DNA of 64,000 nt from an uncultured Bacilli bacterium (GTDB lineage Bacteria > Bacillota_I > Bacilli_A > RF39 > UBA660), in contig CAKOLO010000001.1 in the NCBI GenBank assembly GCA_934096235.1, positions 248,001 through 312,000 on the forward strand, written 5' to 3'. The position numbers were made by a program, and so were the translations under genes. Each line of letters begins with the position of its first letter. Position 1 is the stretch's first letter. The notes beneath the pieces were generated by a model. That model was not told where the DNA came from. It saw only the letters and a program-made list of their open reading frames with translations, and searched no databases. Shown here piece after piece: positions 26,940 through 35,415 of this stretch.

Positions 26940-28189
26940 CTACATTCAAAATAGAATCTCTTATCATCAGAGTGTCCCATACTAAATGTCTTTCTTGGAA
27001 GTGCTCCATCTAATATAACTGATTTAAATAAGTCACTTTTTTCCATCTTAGGAAGTAAAAATCCTATATTATCTTGCTTACTACCCATTTCACGAGTTAC
27101 ATCATCTCCATGAATATAGTCTATTTTACCAGCAAATTCTTGTAAATAGTCATCTAAAAATCCTTGTAGTGTTCCAACTGCTAAATTACTAGTAGGATCT
27201 TCTATATAAATAGTTTTTTCACCAACAGAAGTTATATATGTAAGTTTTTGTCCTTCACCAGTAGTATTAATTTTAAATCTTTTATAAAGAGCAGTTAATA
27301 AATGTTCTACATCACAATCAAAGATTACTCTATGAATTGGTTCAAAATCTAAAGCATCGCTATGAATATTAACAAGTTCTACTAAAGCATATCTGCATTT
27401 ATGCTTACGAGCTTCTTCTTCTCCTAATTCTTTTTTAACTTCTTCATAACAAGCTTTCGCAGTAGCTAAACTATGGTTCCCATCTCCCATCGCGTAAATA
27501 CATGGAACTTCTTCATTAAGACCATATTTCTTATTAAAGTATTTCATATCGCCTAAAGCTTCAAGCTTATTAGTAATTTCATCGATTACTGAACCACTTA
27601 ATTTGTATCCTTTAGAGTGACCTCCATTAAGCATTAAATCAAAGTCATAAATAACGTCTTCCTCTGTTACTTTATTCTTTAATGATTCAATTATTTCTTT
27701 CTTTTCATCATCAATAAGTATCATTATATGAGGAAGTTCTAAAGGTGCATTAATCCTAACTTTCTTTCTTGGAGGTATTCTCTCAACTACAGTCTTTTCA
27801 GTAGCTCTAACTAAACTCTTACTACCAATAGTATAGTCATAACTTTCTAAATCAATCATACCAATAAGGCCTTCACGAACCTTACCAGTAGAATCAGTTC
27901 TTTCTAAATAAATCATAGAGTCTTCTAAAGTATCAAAAATATCATTATCCAAATATTCATTCATAGTCCTATTAATATTTTCAATTCTTTCATTAACATT
28001 CTCATCTTCAAGATACACTTCAGGTAAAGTAATCTTATATGTAGAAGGTTTATCTCCTACTAAATCTTTAACCTTATTCCAATATTCTATTTGAGAAGTA
28101 TATTGATCACAAGCGATTACACTCCATAAATTATAATCAACACTTTTCTTTGGAATTAAGATATTACATTTTTTAAATGGTACTTCCAT
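26927..28189 (-). CDS. DUF1015 family protein
   Basis: The 420 residues match DUF1015 over their whole length. The N-terminus has the SVIACDQYTSQIEYW block; PPRKKVRINAPLELPHIMIL lies near 137, YAMGDGNHSLATAKACYEEV near 232 and LVELVNIHSDALDFEPIHRV near 271. The GDGNHS motif is the family hallmark and suggests a phosphoester or nucleotide site, but no reaction is proven. DUF1015 genes often sit near serine/phosphoglycerate genes; here there are none. AAGGAGATG precedes the ATG. Confidence 0.85.
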   Translation of the reverse strand: MEVPFKKCNILIPKKSVDYNLWSVIACDQYTSQIEYWNKVKDLVGDKPSTYKITLPEVYLEDENVNERIENINRTMNEYLDNDIFDTLEDSMIYLERTDSTGKVREGLIGMIDLESYDYTIGSKSLVRATEKTVVERIPPRKKVRINAPLELPHIMILIDDEKKEIIESLKNKVTEEDVIYDFDLMLNGGHSKGYKLSGSVIDEITNKLEALGDMKYFNKKYGLNEEVPCIYAMGDGNHSLATAKACYEEVKKELGEEEARKHKCRYALVELVNIHSDALDFEPIHRVIFDCDVEHLLTALYKRFKINTTGEGQKLTYITSVGEKTIYIEDPTSNLAVGTLQGFLDDYLQEFAGKIDYIHGDDVTREMGSKQDNIGFLLPKMEKSDLFKSVILDGALPRKTFSMGHSDDKRFYFECRKIK

Positions 28190-28221
28190 CTTATCATCTC
28201 CTTAGAATTATAATACACAAA

Positions 28222-28243
28222 ATAAAAAAGAGTTTCAACTCTT
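28222..28243 (-). terminator. Terminator of the HPt-receiver gene
   Basis: Short hairpin AAGAGTT/AACTCTT (28228-28243) followed by T6ATTTT on the minus strand. A TATAAT for the DUF1015 gene follows at 28207-28212. Confidence 0.65.
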
Positions 28244-29021
28244 AATTATAACTTGATAAAGTTTTTTCAATAATTCTTTTAACATCTCTTTCATTAAATG
28301 GTTTAGAAAGTAAATCAACTATTGGATAATTAAACGCTTCATCTACTTGATCACGTGTATCATTACCAGTAATTATAGATACTGGAATAGACAAGAATAA
28401 ATTATTCTTTTTAAAATATTCAAGTACTTCAAACCCATTTACATTAGGCATATTTAAATCAAGCAAACAAGCTTTTATTTTACTTGCATTTGGTCCACTT
28501 ACAATATCAATAGCACGAGCACCATCACTAGCAATAAACACTTCATACTTATCATCAAATATTTTCTTAATAAAGTTAGCAACTAAATTAGAATCATCAA
28601 CTACTAAAATAGCTTCTTCTTTACCACCATTTACCATATCACTAATAACATTATCATCAACTTGACGTCCTAAATATCTTTTAGACACATTAATCATTCT
28701 ACGAGCTTCATCTAATAAAGTTTTATAGTTATCATAAACATACATTAAATCATTAGCTTTACTTTTTAATTCAAATTGATATGCTAGATCAGCTAAATTT
28801 ACAAAACCTAAATATCTAGCATCACTCTTTAATGAATGAACTTCAATCGCATAATTAGGCATATTACCAGTCTCTCTATATTTTTTAAGATTAGCTAGTT
28901 TTTGTTCAACTATATCTAAAAAATCAGACATAGTCGCATCATACATATCCATATCTCCAAATAATTCTAAAGCTTTTTCTACATTTACCCCATTACTAGT
29001 TAATAAATTAACATCTCTCAT
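28242..29021 (-). CDS. HPt-receiver phosphorelay protein without output domain
   Basis: This 259-residue protein combines an HPt domain (about 1-115, phospho-accepting His62 in EVHSLKSDARYLG) with a receiver domain (about 135-259). The receiver has the acidic pair VDDSN near 141, the phospho-acceptor Asp188 in LLDLNMPNVNG, T219-type ITGN and K-P in LLSKPF. No DNA-binding or enzymatic output domain is present. It directly follows the hybrid kinase gene (about 40 nt), so phosphate most likely moves kinase His to kinase Asp to this His. The final target must be protein interaction or an unlinked regulator. Confidence 0.88.
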   Translation of the reverse strand: MRDVNLLTSNGVNVEKALELFGDMDMYDATMSDFLDIVEQKLANLKKYRETGNMPNYAIEVHSLKSDARYLGFVNLADLAYQFELKSKANDLMYVYDNYKTLLDEARRMINVSKRYLGRQVDDNVISDMVNGGKEEAILVVDDSNLVANFIKKIFDDKYEVFIASDGARAIDIVSGPNASKIKACLLDLNMPNVNGFEVLEYFKKNNLFLSIPVSIITGNDTRDQVDEAFNYPIVDLLSKPFNERDVKRIIEKTLSSYN

Positions 29022-29062
29022 ATTCGTCTCCTACCTAACTAAATTTATTATATCATAATTTA

Positions 29063-30898
29063 TTATTTCTTCAAATATTTTTTAATTACTCTATTAAGTT
29101 CTTCTTTAACTATTGGTTTACTCAAATAATCATTAAAACCTTTATTAAGATATTCTTCTTTCATACCAGTTATAGCATTAGCTGTAAGTGCACACACAGG
29201 TATATTAAAGTTATCCATTTCTTTAAGTTTAACAAGAGTTTCACTACCACTCATCTTAGGCATCATATCATCAAGCAATATTAAATCATACTTTTCTCCA
29301 TTAGCAATTTTAGTAATACATTCACTACCACTACTAACACATTCTATATCACATTTATATGCACTTAATAAACGTTCAGCAACCCTTAGATTTAATTGAT
29401 TATCATCAACTACTAATATTTTTTTACCAGAAGCATCAACCACTTCATCACTAGGTTTCTCTTCTTTTTCTTCTTCAGTAATTAATTTATTTAACTCTTC
29501 ACCACTAACAATCTTTTGATCTATTGATAAAGTGAATATACTACCTTTTCCATATATACTTTGAACTGCAACATTTCCACCCATCATTTCAACTAATTTT
29601 TTAGTTATCGCAAGACCAAGTCCAGTTCCCTCAGTAGTAGTTTCTCTTTCAACACCTAGTCTTTCGAATTTGGTAAATAGTTTTTCTATGTTTTCTTTTT
29701 TAATTCCAATACCAGAATCCTCAACACTTATTATTAAGCGAATTATATTATCTTTAACAACACTTCTTACTCTAAATTCAACAAATCCTTCTTTAGTATA
29801 TTTAACAGAGTTAGTAAGTAAATTAAGTATTACTTGTTTAACTCTCATACCATCTCCATATAAATATTTAGGAATACTCTCATCATAACTATATTTAAAT
29901 TCTAATGGCTTATCTCCTATTCTAGCTTTAGTAAGTAACACAAGTTCATCAAACATTTTATAAAAGTTATAGTTTGTATCTATTATTTCGAGTTTATTGG
30001 CTTCAATCTTAGATATATCAAGAATACCATTTACTAAGTCAAGCAATGAATCACTTGCCATAATAATATTTTTAACGTCTCCCTTAGCTTCATCACTAAC
30101 ACCAGGATTTTCAAGTAAACTACTACTAAAACCACATATAGCATTCAAAGGAGTTCTAATCTCATGACTCATACTACTTAAGAAATCACTCTTAGCTTGA
30201 TTAGCTTTAACAGCAGCATCTTTAGCTTGATTTAATTGTTCAATCATCTTAACATCAGGATTTTCAATAGTGAAATACATTACTGCAGTTAATAAGGCTT
30301 CTAATGGAACAACTAAAAACAATGATGGATTAATTGCCTGAACAATCATACATATAGTACCTAATATAAAGAATAAATATAAAGGAACATACTTCTTTTT
30401 ATTAAAAATCTTAATATTAATAAGAAAAACAATTACTAAAACAATTATATATATAGTAGATAAAACATAAACAAAAGTAGAAGCAATACCATATGCATAC
30501 ATAGCACCATAATCGTTAATTGTAAATTTTAGTGGAAGTAGCATTACCAAAACAGATTGAACAAAACCTATAGAAAAATTTAAAATAGTATTTTTTATAT
30601 CACCAAACAGTTTCTCATAATAAATAGTAGATAAAATATATAGTAAAAATAAATATATCCATAAAAGATTTAAAACAAGATATATTTTATTCATAACCAA
30701 ATTAATAAAGTAGCCACCACCACTACTCATAGTGAAATACAAAATTATTCCAAATAAAAGTAAAAACATTGTCTCGATCATTAAATACGAATAAATTTTA
30801 TTTTCCTTCTTATCAATTCTCTTTTTTGAAAAAAATATAATAGAAGACAAAATCGTATAAATTAACTCTGTAATAGATAACATAACTAAAAAATCCAT
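29063..30898 (-). CDS. Hybrid sensor histidine kinase
   Basis: About 611 residues with seven or so transmembrane segments (1-215) forming the sensor, resembling 7TM or MASE-like inputs. Next come HisKA (SSMSHEIRTPLNAICGF, His near residue 245) and an HATPase domain (LLTNSVKYTKEG; DSGIGIKKENIEKLF; GTGLGLAITKKLVEMMGG). A C-terminal receiver (about 490-610) carries its Asp in LILLDDMMPKMSG. The start is set at the ATG at 30898 (MDFLVML), 10 nt after TAGGTG; an in-frame GTG at 30910 overlaps that site. It forms a phosphorelay with the downstream HPt-receiver protein. Confidence 0.9.
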   Translation of the reverse strand: MDFLVMLSITELIYTILSSIIFFSKKRIDKKENKIYSYLMIETMFLLLFGIILYFTMSSGGGYFINLVMNKIYLVLNLLWIYLFLLYILSTIYYEKLFGDIKNTILNFSIGFVQSVLVMLLPLKFTINDYGAMYAYGIASTFVYVLSTIYIIVLVIVFLINIKIFNKKKYVPLYLFFILGTICMIVQAINPSLFLVVPLEALLTAVMYFTIENPDVKMIEQLNQAKDAAVKANQAKSDFLSSMSHEIRTPLNAICGFSSSLLENPGVSDEAKGDVKNIIMASDSLLDLVNGILDISKIEANKLEIIDTNYNFYKMFDELVLLTKARIGDKPLEFKYSYDESIPKYLYGDGMRVKQVILNLLTNSVKYTKEGFVEFRVRSVVKDNIIRLIISVEDSGIGIKKENIEKLFTKFERLGVERETTTEGTGLGLAITKKLVEMMGGNVAVQSIYGKGSIFTLSIDQKIVSGEELNKLITEEEKEEKPSDEVVDASGKKILVVDDNQLNLRVAERLLSAYKCDIECVSSGSECITKIANGEKYDLILLDDMMPKMSGSETLVKLKEMDNFNIPVCALTANAITGMKEEYLNKGFNDYLSKPIVKEELNRVIKKYLKK

Positions 30899-30937
30899 AA
30901 CTACAATCACCTATCTTCTATAGAATATTTTATCATA

Positions 30938-30967
30938 ATAAAAAAGTAAAACAATATGTTTTACTTT
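30938..30967 (-). terminator. Terminator of the acyl-CoA ligase gene
   Basis: Hairpin AAAGTAAA/TTTACTTT (30944-30967) followed by TTTTATTAT on the minus strand, overlapping the ligase stop codon region. Confidence 0.75.
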
Positions 30968-32808
30968 AATTTTAAAGTTTTTTGTTTATTTACTATCTTA
31001 TATGAAAAACCTAAATTACTTTCTATGAATTCAACGCTTATGGATTCTTCACCTTCGGGTAACTCAGTTTGTAAGAATCTAAAATCAACTTTGGACATAG
31101 CATTCAATGGCATTGAATTAAGAAAAACCCATTTAGAAGGTATATCTCTAGTTGTAGTTGTCTTATCATTTAACATCGAATCAATAATTCTTTCAACAAT
31201 TTCTCTATTAGTTAATTCATTATTTGCAGGAACCGTAACATATGCAGCAGGCATACTTCCACATCTATCATCACTAAAATAAGAAACTATAGAACAAGCA
31301 TCAACAAAACCATAATTTCTAATTTTTCTTTCGATATCTCCTGGATGAACTTTATATCCATCATATCTTGAAAAGGCACGATCAATTCTTTCAATATGTT
31401 TTAAATTTCCAGTCTGATCAACAAGAACTGTATCCCCAGTTAGATAGTAATCTTCACCATCAATAGAAATATATTTATCTTTTTTTAAAGGATTCAAACT
31501 TTTATTTATTACAGATGGTCCAGATACAGCAGCTTCACCAACAATATTTCCATCATTGTCCTTTTTTGCTAATGTTTTAGTTTTAGAATCCAAAATAGCT
31601 ATTTGAGTTAAGGGTAGTGCTATTCCTGAATATCCATATTTATTGTATTCATCAGAACAAGTATATGTACCACAACCAGAAATTTCAGATAAACCATAAC
31701 CTTTAGAAAGTAAACAATGTGCATTATGTTTTATCAACCAATCATTGACCATTTTTTCATCAGTTTCTGTAAGAGATGCTCCGCCTGCTACAACACAATC
31801 CAAAAATGAAAAGTCAGCATTTTTTAATGCAGGATCTTTAGTCATAGCAAGAAACCATGCAGGATTTCCAAAAACAATATTTGGTTTAAATTTATAAATT
31901 AATCTACCTACTTTAGCAATATCAAACTTAGCTATTTCGTCTAATTCCATACCAAACGATAACCCCATATGTGTGCAGCAAGCTGAACCATATGCAGCAA
32001 AATATGGTAATATATGTAATAATTTTTTTCCAGGCTCAAAAGTTAAATTAGCTAACTCATGCTGATATGCAATACTATTCATATTTTCATTTGTAATAAT
32101 AATAGGACTAGGAACACCTGTAGTAGAACCAGAAGAATGAGTTACAATAGCAGGACTATTTTCAACGTACAAAGAATCATTAAAAAATGTATATTTAGAA
32201 TTATTAAGTGCATCATCATAATAATAGAAGTCAACACCATTCATTTTTGATATTCTTTTTCTACCAAACAAAGATTCTTTTACACTGCTAATAGAACTAA
32301 ATAATTTTGAAGCAGATAATAAAGCAGGAACAATCATTACACTTCTCACATTAGTATCTTTTAAAAGACTAGGAAAATCCGAATTCAATAGTTCGTTTGC
32401 TATTGCATCCACAAGTATAATATTATTTGAATTTTCACTTTTTAACATTTCAATTAGAGTATCAGGTTTAGTTCTAGGATCAATAAAATCACAAACAACA
32501 CCCATACGATTAGCAGCATATTGAATGTATGCAGTTTCAGGTATATTAGGCATCAAAATTGCAACTCTATCTCCTTTTTTTAATCCCATAGAAGTTAATG
32601 CTTTAGCTGTTTCTTCAATTTTTTCAAAGAAATCACCATATAAAACCTTATTTCCTAGGAACGAAAATGCAATATTTTCAAGTGAACCTTTATTTTCGTT
32701 TTTTAAATATTGATAAGCAGTTTTCTTATATTTACTCTCATCAACAGTTGGATTACCATATCTTTCAATTGACTTTGTTTCTAACGTAGTCCCTTTATAT
32801 GTTTCCAT
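30961..32808 (-). CDS. AMP-forming acyl-CoA synthetase/ligase family enzyme
   Basis: A 615-residue ANL-superfamily adenylating enzyme. It has the phosphate loop HSSGSTTGVPSPIIITN near 222, SKGYGLSEISGCGTYT near 360, YYLTGDTVLVD near 448 and IERIDRAFSRYDGYKVHP near 465 with the expected Lys. It activates a carboxylate with ATP, usually passing it to CoA or a carrier. The substrate (fatty or amino acid) cannot be read from sequence. No carrier protein or polyketide genes are next to it. It is transcribed divergently from a small XRE regulator; both promoters carry the same operator-like sequence. Confidence 0.88.
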   Translation of the reverse strand: METYKGTTLETKSIERYGNPTVDESKYKKTAYQYLKNENKGSLENIAFSFLGNKVLYGDFFEKIEETAKALTSMGLKKGDRVAILMPNIPETAYIQYAANRMGVVCDFIDPRTKPDTLIEMLKSENSNNIILVDAIANELLNSDFPSLLKDTNVRSVMIVPALLSASKLFSSISSVKESLFGRKRISKMNGVDFYYYDDALNNSKYTFFNDSLYVENSPAIVTHSSGSTTGVPSPIIITNENMNSIAYQHELANLTFEPGKKLLHILPYFAAYGSACCTHMGLSFGMELDEIAKFDIAKVGRLIYKFKPNIVFGNPAWFLAMTKDPALKNADFSFLDCVVAGGASLTETDEKMVNDWLIKHNAHCLLSKGYGLSEISGCGTYTCSDEYNKYGYSGIALPLTQIAILDSKTKTLAKKDNDGNIVGEAAVSGPSVINKSLNPLKKDKYISIDGEDYYLTGDTVLVDQTGNLKHIERIDRAFSRYDGYKVHPGDIERKIRNYGFVDACSIVSYFSDDRCGSMPAAYVTVPANNELTNREIVERIIDSMLNDKTTTTRDIPSKWVFLNSMPLNAMSKVDFRFLQTELPEGEESISVEFIESNLGFSYKIVNKQKTLKLK

Positions 32809-32831
32809 ACTTACACCCCTTATTTGCCTAG

Positions 32832-32897
32832 ATTATAACACTTTTGATACTTAATTTAAAGATTTCTATTGACAAAATGTATCAACTTTGTTACAAT
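32832..32897. promoter_or_regulatory. Divergent promoter pair with shared operator motif
   Basis: Plus strand (XRE gene): TTGACA 32869-32874, 17 nt, TACAAT 32892-32897. Minus strand (ligase): TTTAAA 32855-32860, 17 nt, TATAAT 32832-32837. Each spacer contains GTATCAA exactly 6 nt upstream of its -10 (plus 32879-32885; minus 32844-32850). The extended match is GTATCAA, three bases, TGTTAyAAT. The likely ligand is the XRE protein encoded alongside. Confidence 0.8.
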
Positions 32898-32906
32898 ATT
32901 AGCCAT

Positions 32907-33182
32907 ATGAAGAAGATGTATGACTATATTAACTATATTGAGGTAGATAAAACACCTGAAGAATTATATAAAGAATTTATTAAAGATTTTGTATCTTTCA
33001 GAAAGGAAAATAATCTAACGCAAGAATTATTAAGTTTATATTCTAAAGTAAATAGAGTCAAAATAGCACGTATAGAAAGTGATATGCATAGTCCAACTAT
33101 TAAAGCTATGATTGATATCTTAGGACCTTTAGGATACACTCTTAAAATTGAAAAAGTTAATAAAAAGAAAAAAAGAGAATAA
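32907..33182 (+). CDS. XRE-family transcriptional regulator
   Basis: A short Cro/C1-type regulator: the helix-turn-helix spans about residues 28-80 (FRKENNLTQELLSLYSKVNR, then IARIESDMHSPTIKAMIDIL), with a basic tail KKKKRE. The gene layout (N-terminal extension before the HTH, LGYTLKIEKV after it) resembles HigA-like antitoxins, but no toxin gene is adjacent. The start is the ATG at 32907 (MKKMYDY). A longer frame back to 32844 would begin upstream of the promoter and is rejected. The -10 ends only 9 nt before this ATG and there is no ribosome site, so the mRNA should be leaderless. Confidence 0.85.
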   Translation: MKKMYDYINYIEVDKTPEELYKEFIKDFVSFRKENNLTQELLSLYSKVNRVKIARIESDMHSPTIKAMIDILGPLGYTLKIEKVNKKKKRE

Positions 33183-33207
33183 AGACTGTTAAAATTTAAC
33201 AGTCTTT
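33181..33207. terminator. Bidirectional terminator, XRE gene and GNAT gene
   Basis: Near-perfect palindrome AAAGACTGTTAAA/TTTAACAGTCTTT with T-rich flanks on both sides, between convergent genes. Confidence 0.85.
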
Positions 33208-33622
33208 ATTTTTTTATCCAAACATATACACCATCTTGATTCTCAGGTTTATATTTCATTCCACATTTAACATAGAATTCTCTGTTACCATAAGTAGGAG
33301 TTGCTTCTAATTGAAATTGTTCTCCTGGATCTAATACATCTTCAATTCTTTTTAATAAATGAGTTACTACTAGTTTACCATAACCACTCTTTTGATAATT
33401 AGGATGCACTAATATATCAGAAAGAACACCTTTAGCACTATAGTCTCCTACTACTCTACCACATGCAATACATTTATTATTTTTAATAATAGATACCATG
33501 CACATAGTATTTTTAAGAGCTCTTTCTAATTGCTCTATTGAAAGTAATTTCCAACCAGAACATTCTCTTAAAGAATATATATCTTCAGCACTCAAACTAT
33601 CAACTATTTTAATATCATTCAT
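33206..33622 (-). CDS. GNAT family N-acetyltransferase
   Basis: About 138 residues of a Gcn5-like acetyltransferase: acetyl-CoA binding motif A SDILVHPNYQKSGYGKLVVT near residue 72, and the C-terminal FYVKCGMKYKPEN motif. The start is the ATG at 33622 (MNDIKIVD), eight bases after TAGGTG; the in-frame GTG at 33631 overlaps that site. It is the last gene of the run from the SDR gene down, three bases or so after the Nudix gene's stop region. The acetyl acceptor is unknown. Confidence 0.88.
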   Translation of the reverse strand: MNDIKIVDSLSAEDIYSLRECSGWKLLSIEQLERALKNTMCMVSIIKNNKCIACGRVVGDYSAKGVLSDILVHPNYQKSGYGKLVVTHLLKRIEDVLDPGEQFQLEATPTYGNREFYVKCGMKYKPENQDGVYVWIKK

Positions 33623-33634
33623 TATAAACACCTA

Positions 33635-34033
33635 TTATAGATTTTTAATTATATCTTTAGCATTTATATCATAATTATCTATTTCATTTAAATTAATGTA
33701 TCTTATTTCATAATAATTTTCAGGAGTCATTCTATCCAACTCTTCTCCACCTAACTTAGGGGTTCCATTTACTATTTTACATAAGAAATAATTAGCTATA
33801 GTGTCATCATACTCTTCAGTACCTAAAAACTTGACAACCTCTATATCAACATTAAATTCTTCCTTAAGTTCACGAATAACATTTTCTTCAAGTGTTTCTC
33901 CATCTTCAAGACCACCACCAGGTATTACATAATACTCTTTAATACTGCCATCCTTTTTAACTTTTCTTCTAAACATCGCAAGTAATTTGCCATCCTCAAT
34001 AATAATCGCTCTTGAACTAACTCTCTTTTCCAT
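33635..34033 (-). CDS. Nudix hydrolase
   Basis: A 132-residue Nudix protein with the box GGGLEDGETLEENVIRELKE, EF (pattern GX5EX7REUXEE) at about 38-60, which binds divalent metal and cleaves nucleoside-diphosphate-X bonds. The surrounding VIPGG and LGTEEYDDTIANYFLCKIV strands are typical of the small ADPRase/MutT-like group. The specific substrate is unknown. Its start overlaps the stop of the nucleotidyltransferase gene (ATGA-type), so it belongs to the same transcript. Confidence 0.9.
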   Translation of the reverse strand: MEKRVSSRAIIIEDGKLLAMFRRKVKKDGSIKEYYVIPGGGLEDGETLEENVIRELKEEFNVDIEVVKFLGTEEYDDTIANYFLCKIVNGTPKLGGEELDRMTPENYYEIRYINLNEIDNYDINAKDIIKNL

Positions 34034-34794
34034 TATAACTCTCCTTCATAAATTAAATTTTTTTCTATTAACTTAAATAATTCATAAGAAATTTTTAATA
34101 CACTATCCTTAGAATTATTAATATTATTTATTACTTCTATTATATTAAAATCATATACATCGGTCAACTCACCATATTTTAAATCACATAATAATTTAAA
34201 TTTTGTAAATGTTTTATCATAACCATAAGAAAATATATCATAATAATTTAAAATGCACTTAATTAACACTAACAATTTTTTTATATATGTTTTTTCTAAT
34301 TTTTCATTTTTATTTGTATAAAGATTCATATATCTTCTTCTTATATCATGAAGTACTACTGGAAATGAATTTTTATCATTTTGTTTCACTTCTCTATAAG
34401 AAATTTTATTAAATATAGTATCATTTCCATATAATGTAGGATTAACTTTATAAGTTTGCTTTTCATATAACATTATTTTTGTTTTAGCATCAATAATATT
34501 ATTAATCACTTCGCCACGTAAATAATAAGTAATACCCACATGTATTTTTTCGTTTGATATAAGTTTAGTAATATTACTTATTTCATACACATCATAAGTT
34601 CTTAAAACAACATATAAATCTATATCAGACCATCCTTCAATAATATTACCTTTTCCTCCAGAACCACCAAGTACTATAGTGATTAAATTATCATCAAATA
34701 TAGAAATCATCGAATTAACTACTCTATTAATAAGTTCTATATATTTTTGAGGATAATCTTTATTAAGTTTTTTCAAAATATATGAATAATCCAT
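34033..34794 (-). CDS. Nucleotidyltransferase-fold protein
   Basis: A 253-residue protein with the Pol-beta nucleotidyltransferase motif IVLGGSGGKGNIIEGWSDID followed by LYVVL (about 41-65): the G-S/G loop and the paired catalytic Asp residues (SDIDLY) are intact. A helical C-terminal half follows (about 150-250), as in aminoglycoside or cyclitol nucleotidyltransferases (ANT/KNTase). It should transfer a nucleotide to a small hydroxylated molecule or to a protein. It overlaps its neighbours on both sides, placing it firmly in the operon. Identity of the acceptor is unknown. Confidence 0.8.
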   Translation of the reverse strand: MDYSYILKKLNKDYPQKYIELINRVVNSMISIFDDNLITIVLGGSGGKGNIIEGWSDIDLYVVLRTYDVYEISNITKLISNEKIHVGITYYLRGEVINNIIDAKTKIMLYEKQTYKVNPTLYGNDTIFNKISYREVKQNDKNSFPVVLHDIRRRYMNLYTNKNEKLEKTYIKKLLVLIKCILNYYDIFSYGYDKTFTKFKLLCDLKYGELTDVYDFNIIEVINNINNSKDSVLKISYELFKLIEKNLIYEGEL

Positions 34795-35408
34795 TATCTT
34801 ACCCCCAATCGTAATATTTTATTTTTTTCTTCAAAAACACCATATTCATTAAGTAAATCCATATCTTTTTTTAATGAAGTACTATCAGGATCTGGAAAAT
34901 GTATTTTATTAAAAAATATCATATTAAATCTCCTATCATTCATAGTAGCATTGGAAGGTAAAACTCTAAATTCTAAATCTAAATCATTCAAGTCATAAGT
35001 AACAATCTTGTTTTCATAAGGAATAACTCTAGAATCATTAATGCTTACAAAATGCTGACTTGTTCCATATACAAATATTTGTCTTAATCTTTTTTTAAAA
35101 TCAAATAACTCTTTTAAGCATTTTTCATCATCAGGTATTTCAAATGTATTAAGTACAGCACTTTCTCCTTCGAAATACTTTTTATAGCCTAAAATTGTGG
35201 TCAAAACTTTTTTTCTTTTTTCTTTTAATTCATCTAATGTTAAATTATCATCTTGATCATATAATAGCTTTGAAAATTCTGCCCAATCTCTTATGTAAAA
35301 GAATTCAGCTTCATGTACAAATAAACTATCAAGAACTCCATTCTCATAATATTTAAGAGCATCTCTATTTCTAAGCATATCTGGTTTTAAAATATAAAAT
35401 ACTTTCAT
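34794..35408 (-). CDS. Divergent nucleoside-diphosphate-kinase-like protein
   Basis: 204 residues, not annotated in any family I can name with certainty. The start KVFYILKPDMLRN matches the first strand and KPD motif of nucleoside diphosphate kinases. NKIHFPDPDS near residue 167 matches the NDK active-site NxxHGSDS, with the phospho-accepting His kept and two residues inserted. Between them are about 150 residues instead of about 105, so the core carries an insertion. A phosphotransfer role in the cluster is the simplest inference. It is co-transcribed with a nucleotidyltransferase (overlapping codons) and a ManA-like cupin. Confidence 0.55.
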   Translation of the reverse strand: MKVFYILKPDMLRNRDALKYYENGVLDSLFVHEAEFFYIRDWAEFSKLLYDQDDNLTLDELKEKRKKVLTTILGYKKYFEGESAVLNTFEIPDDEKCLKELFDFKKRLRQIFVYGTSQHFVSINDSRVIPYENKIVTYDLNDLDLEFRVLPSNATMNDRRFNMIFFNKIHFPDPDSTSLKKDMDLLNEYGVFEEKNKILRLGVR

Positions 35409-35415
35409 AATAACC

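Noticed and set aside
32844..32906. A 21-codon N-terminal extension of the XRE regulator.
   Set aside because: It contains the gene's own -35 and -10 boxes, so it would not be transcribed from that promoter.
32907..33182. XRE gene as the antitoxin of a toxin-antitoxin pair.
   Set aside because: The neighbouring genes are an acyl-CoA ligase and a GNAT enzyme that is convergent and belongs to another transcript; no RelE/HigB-like gene is adjacent.
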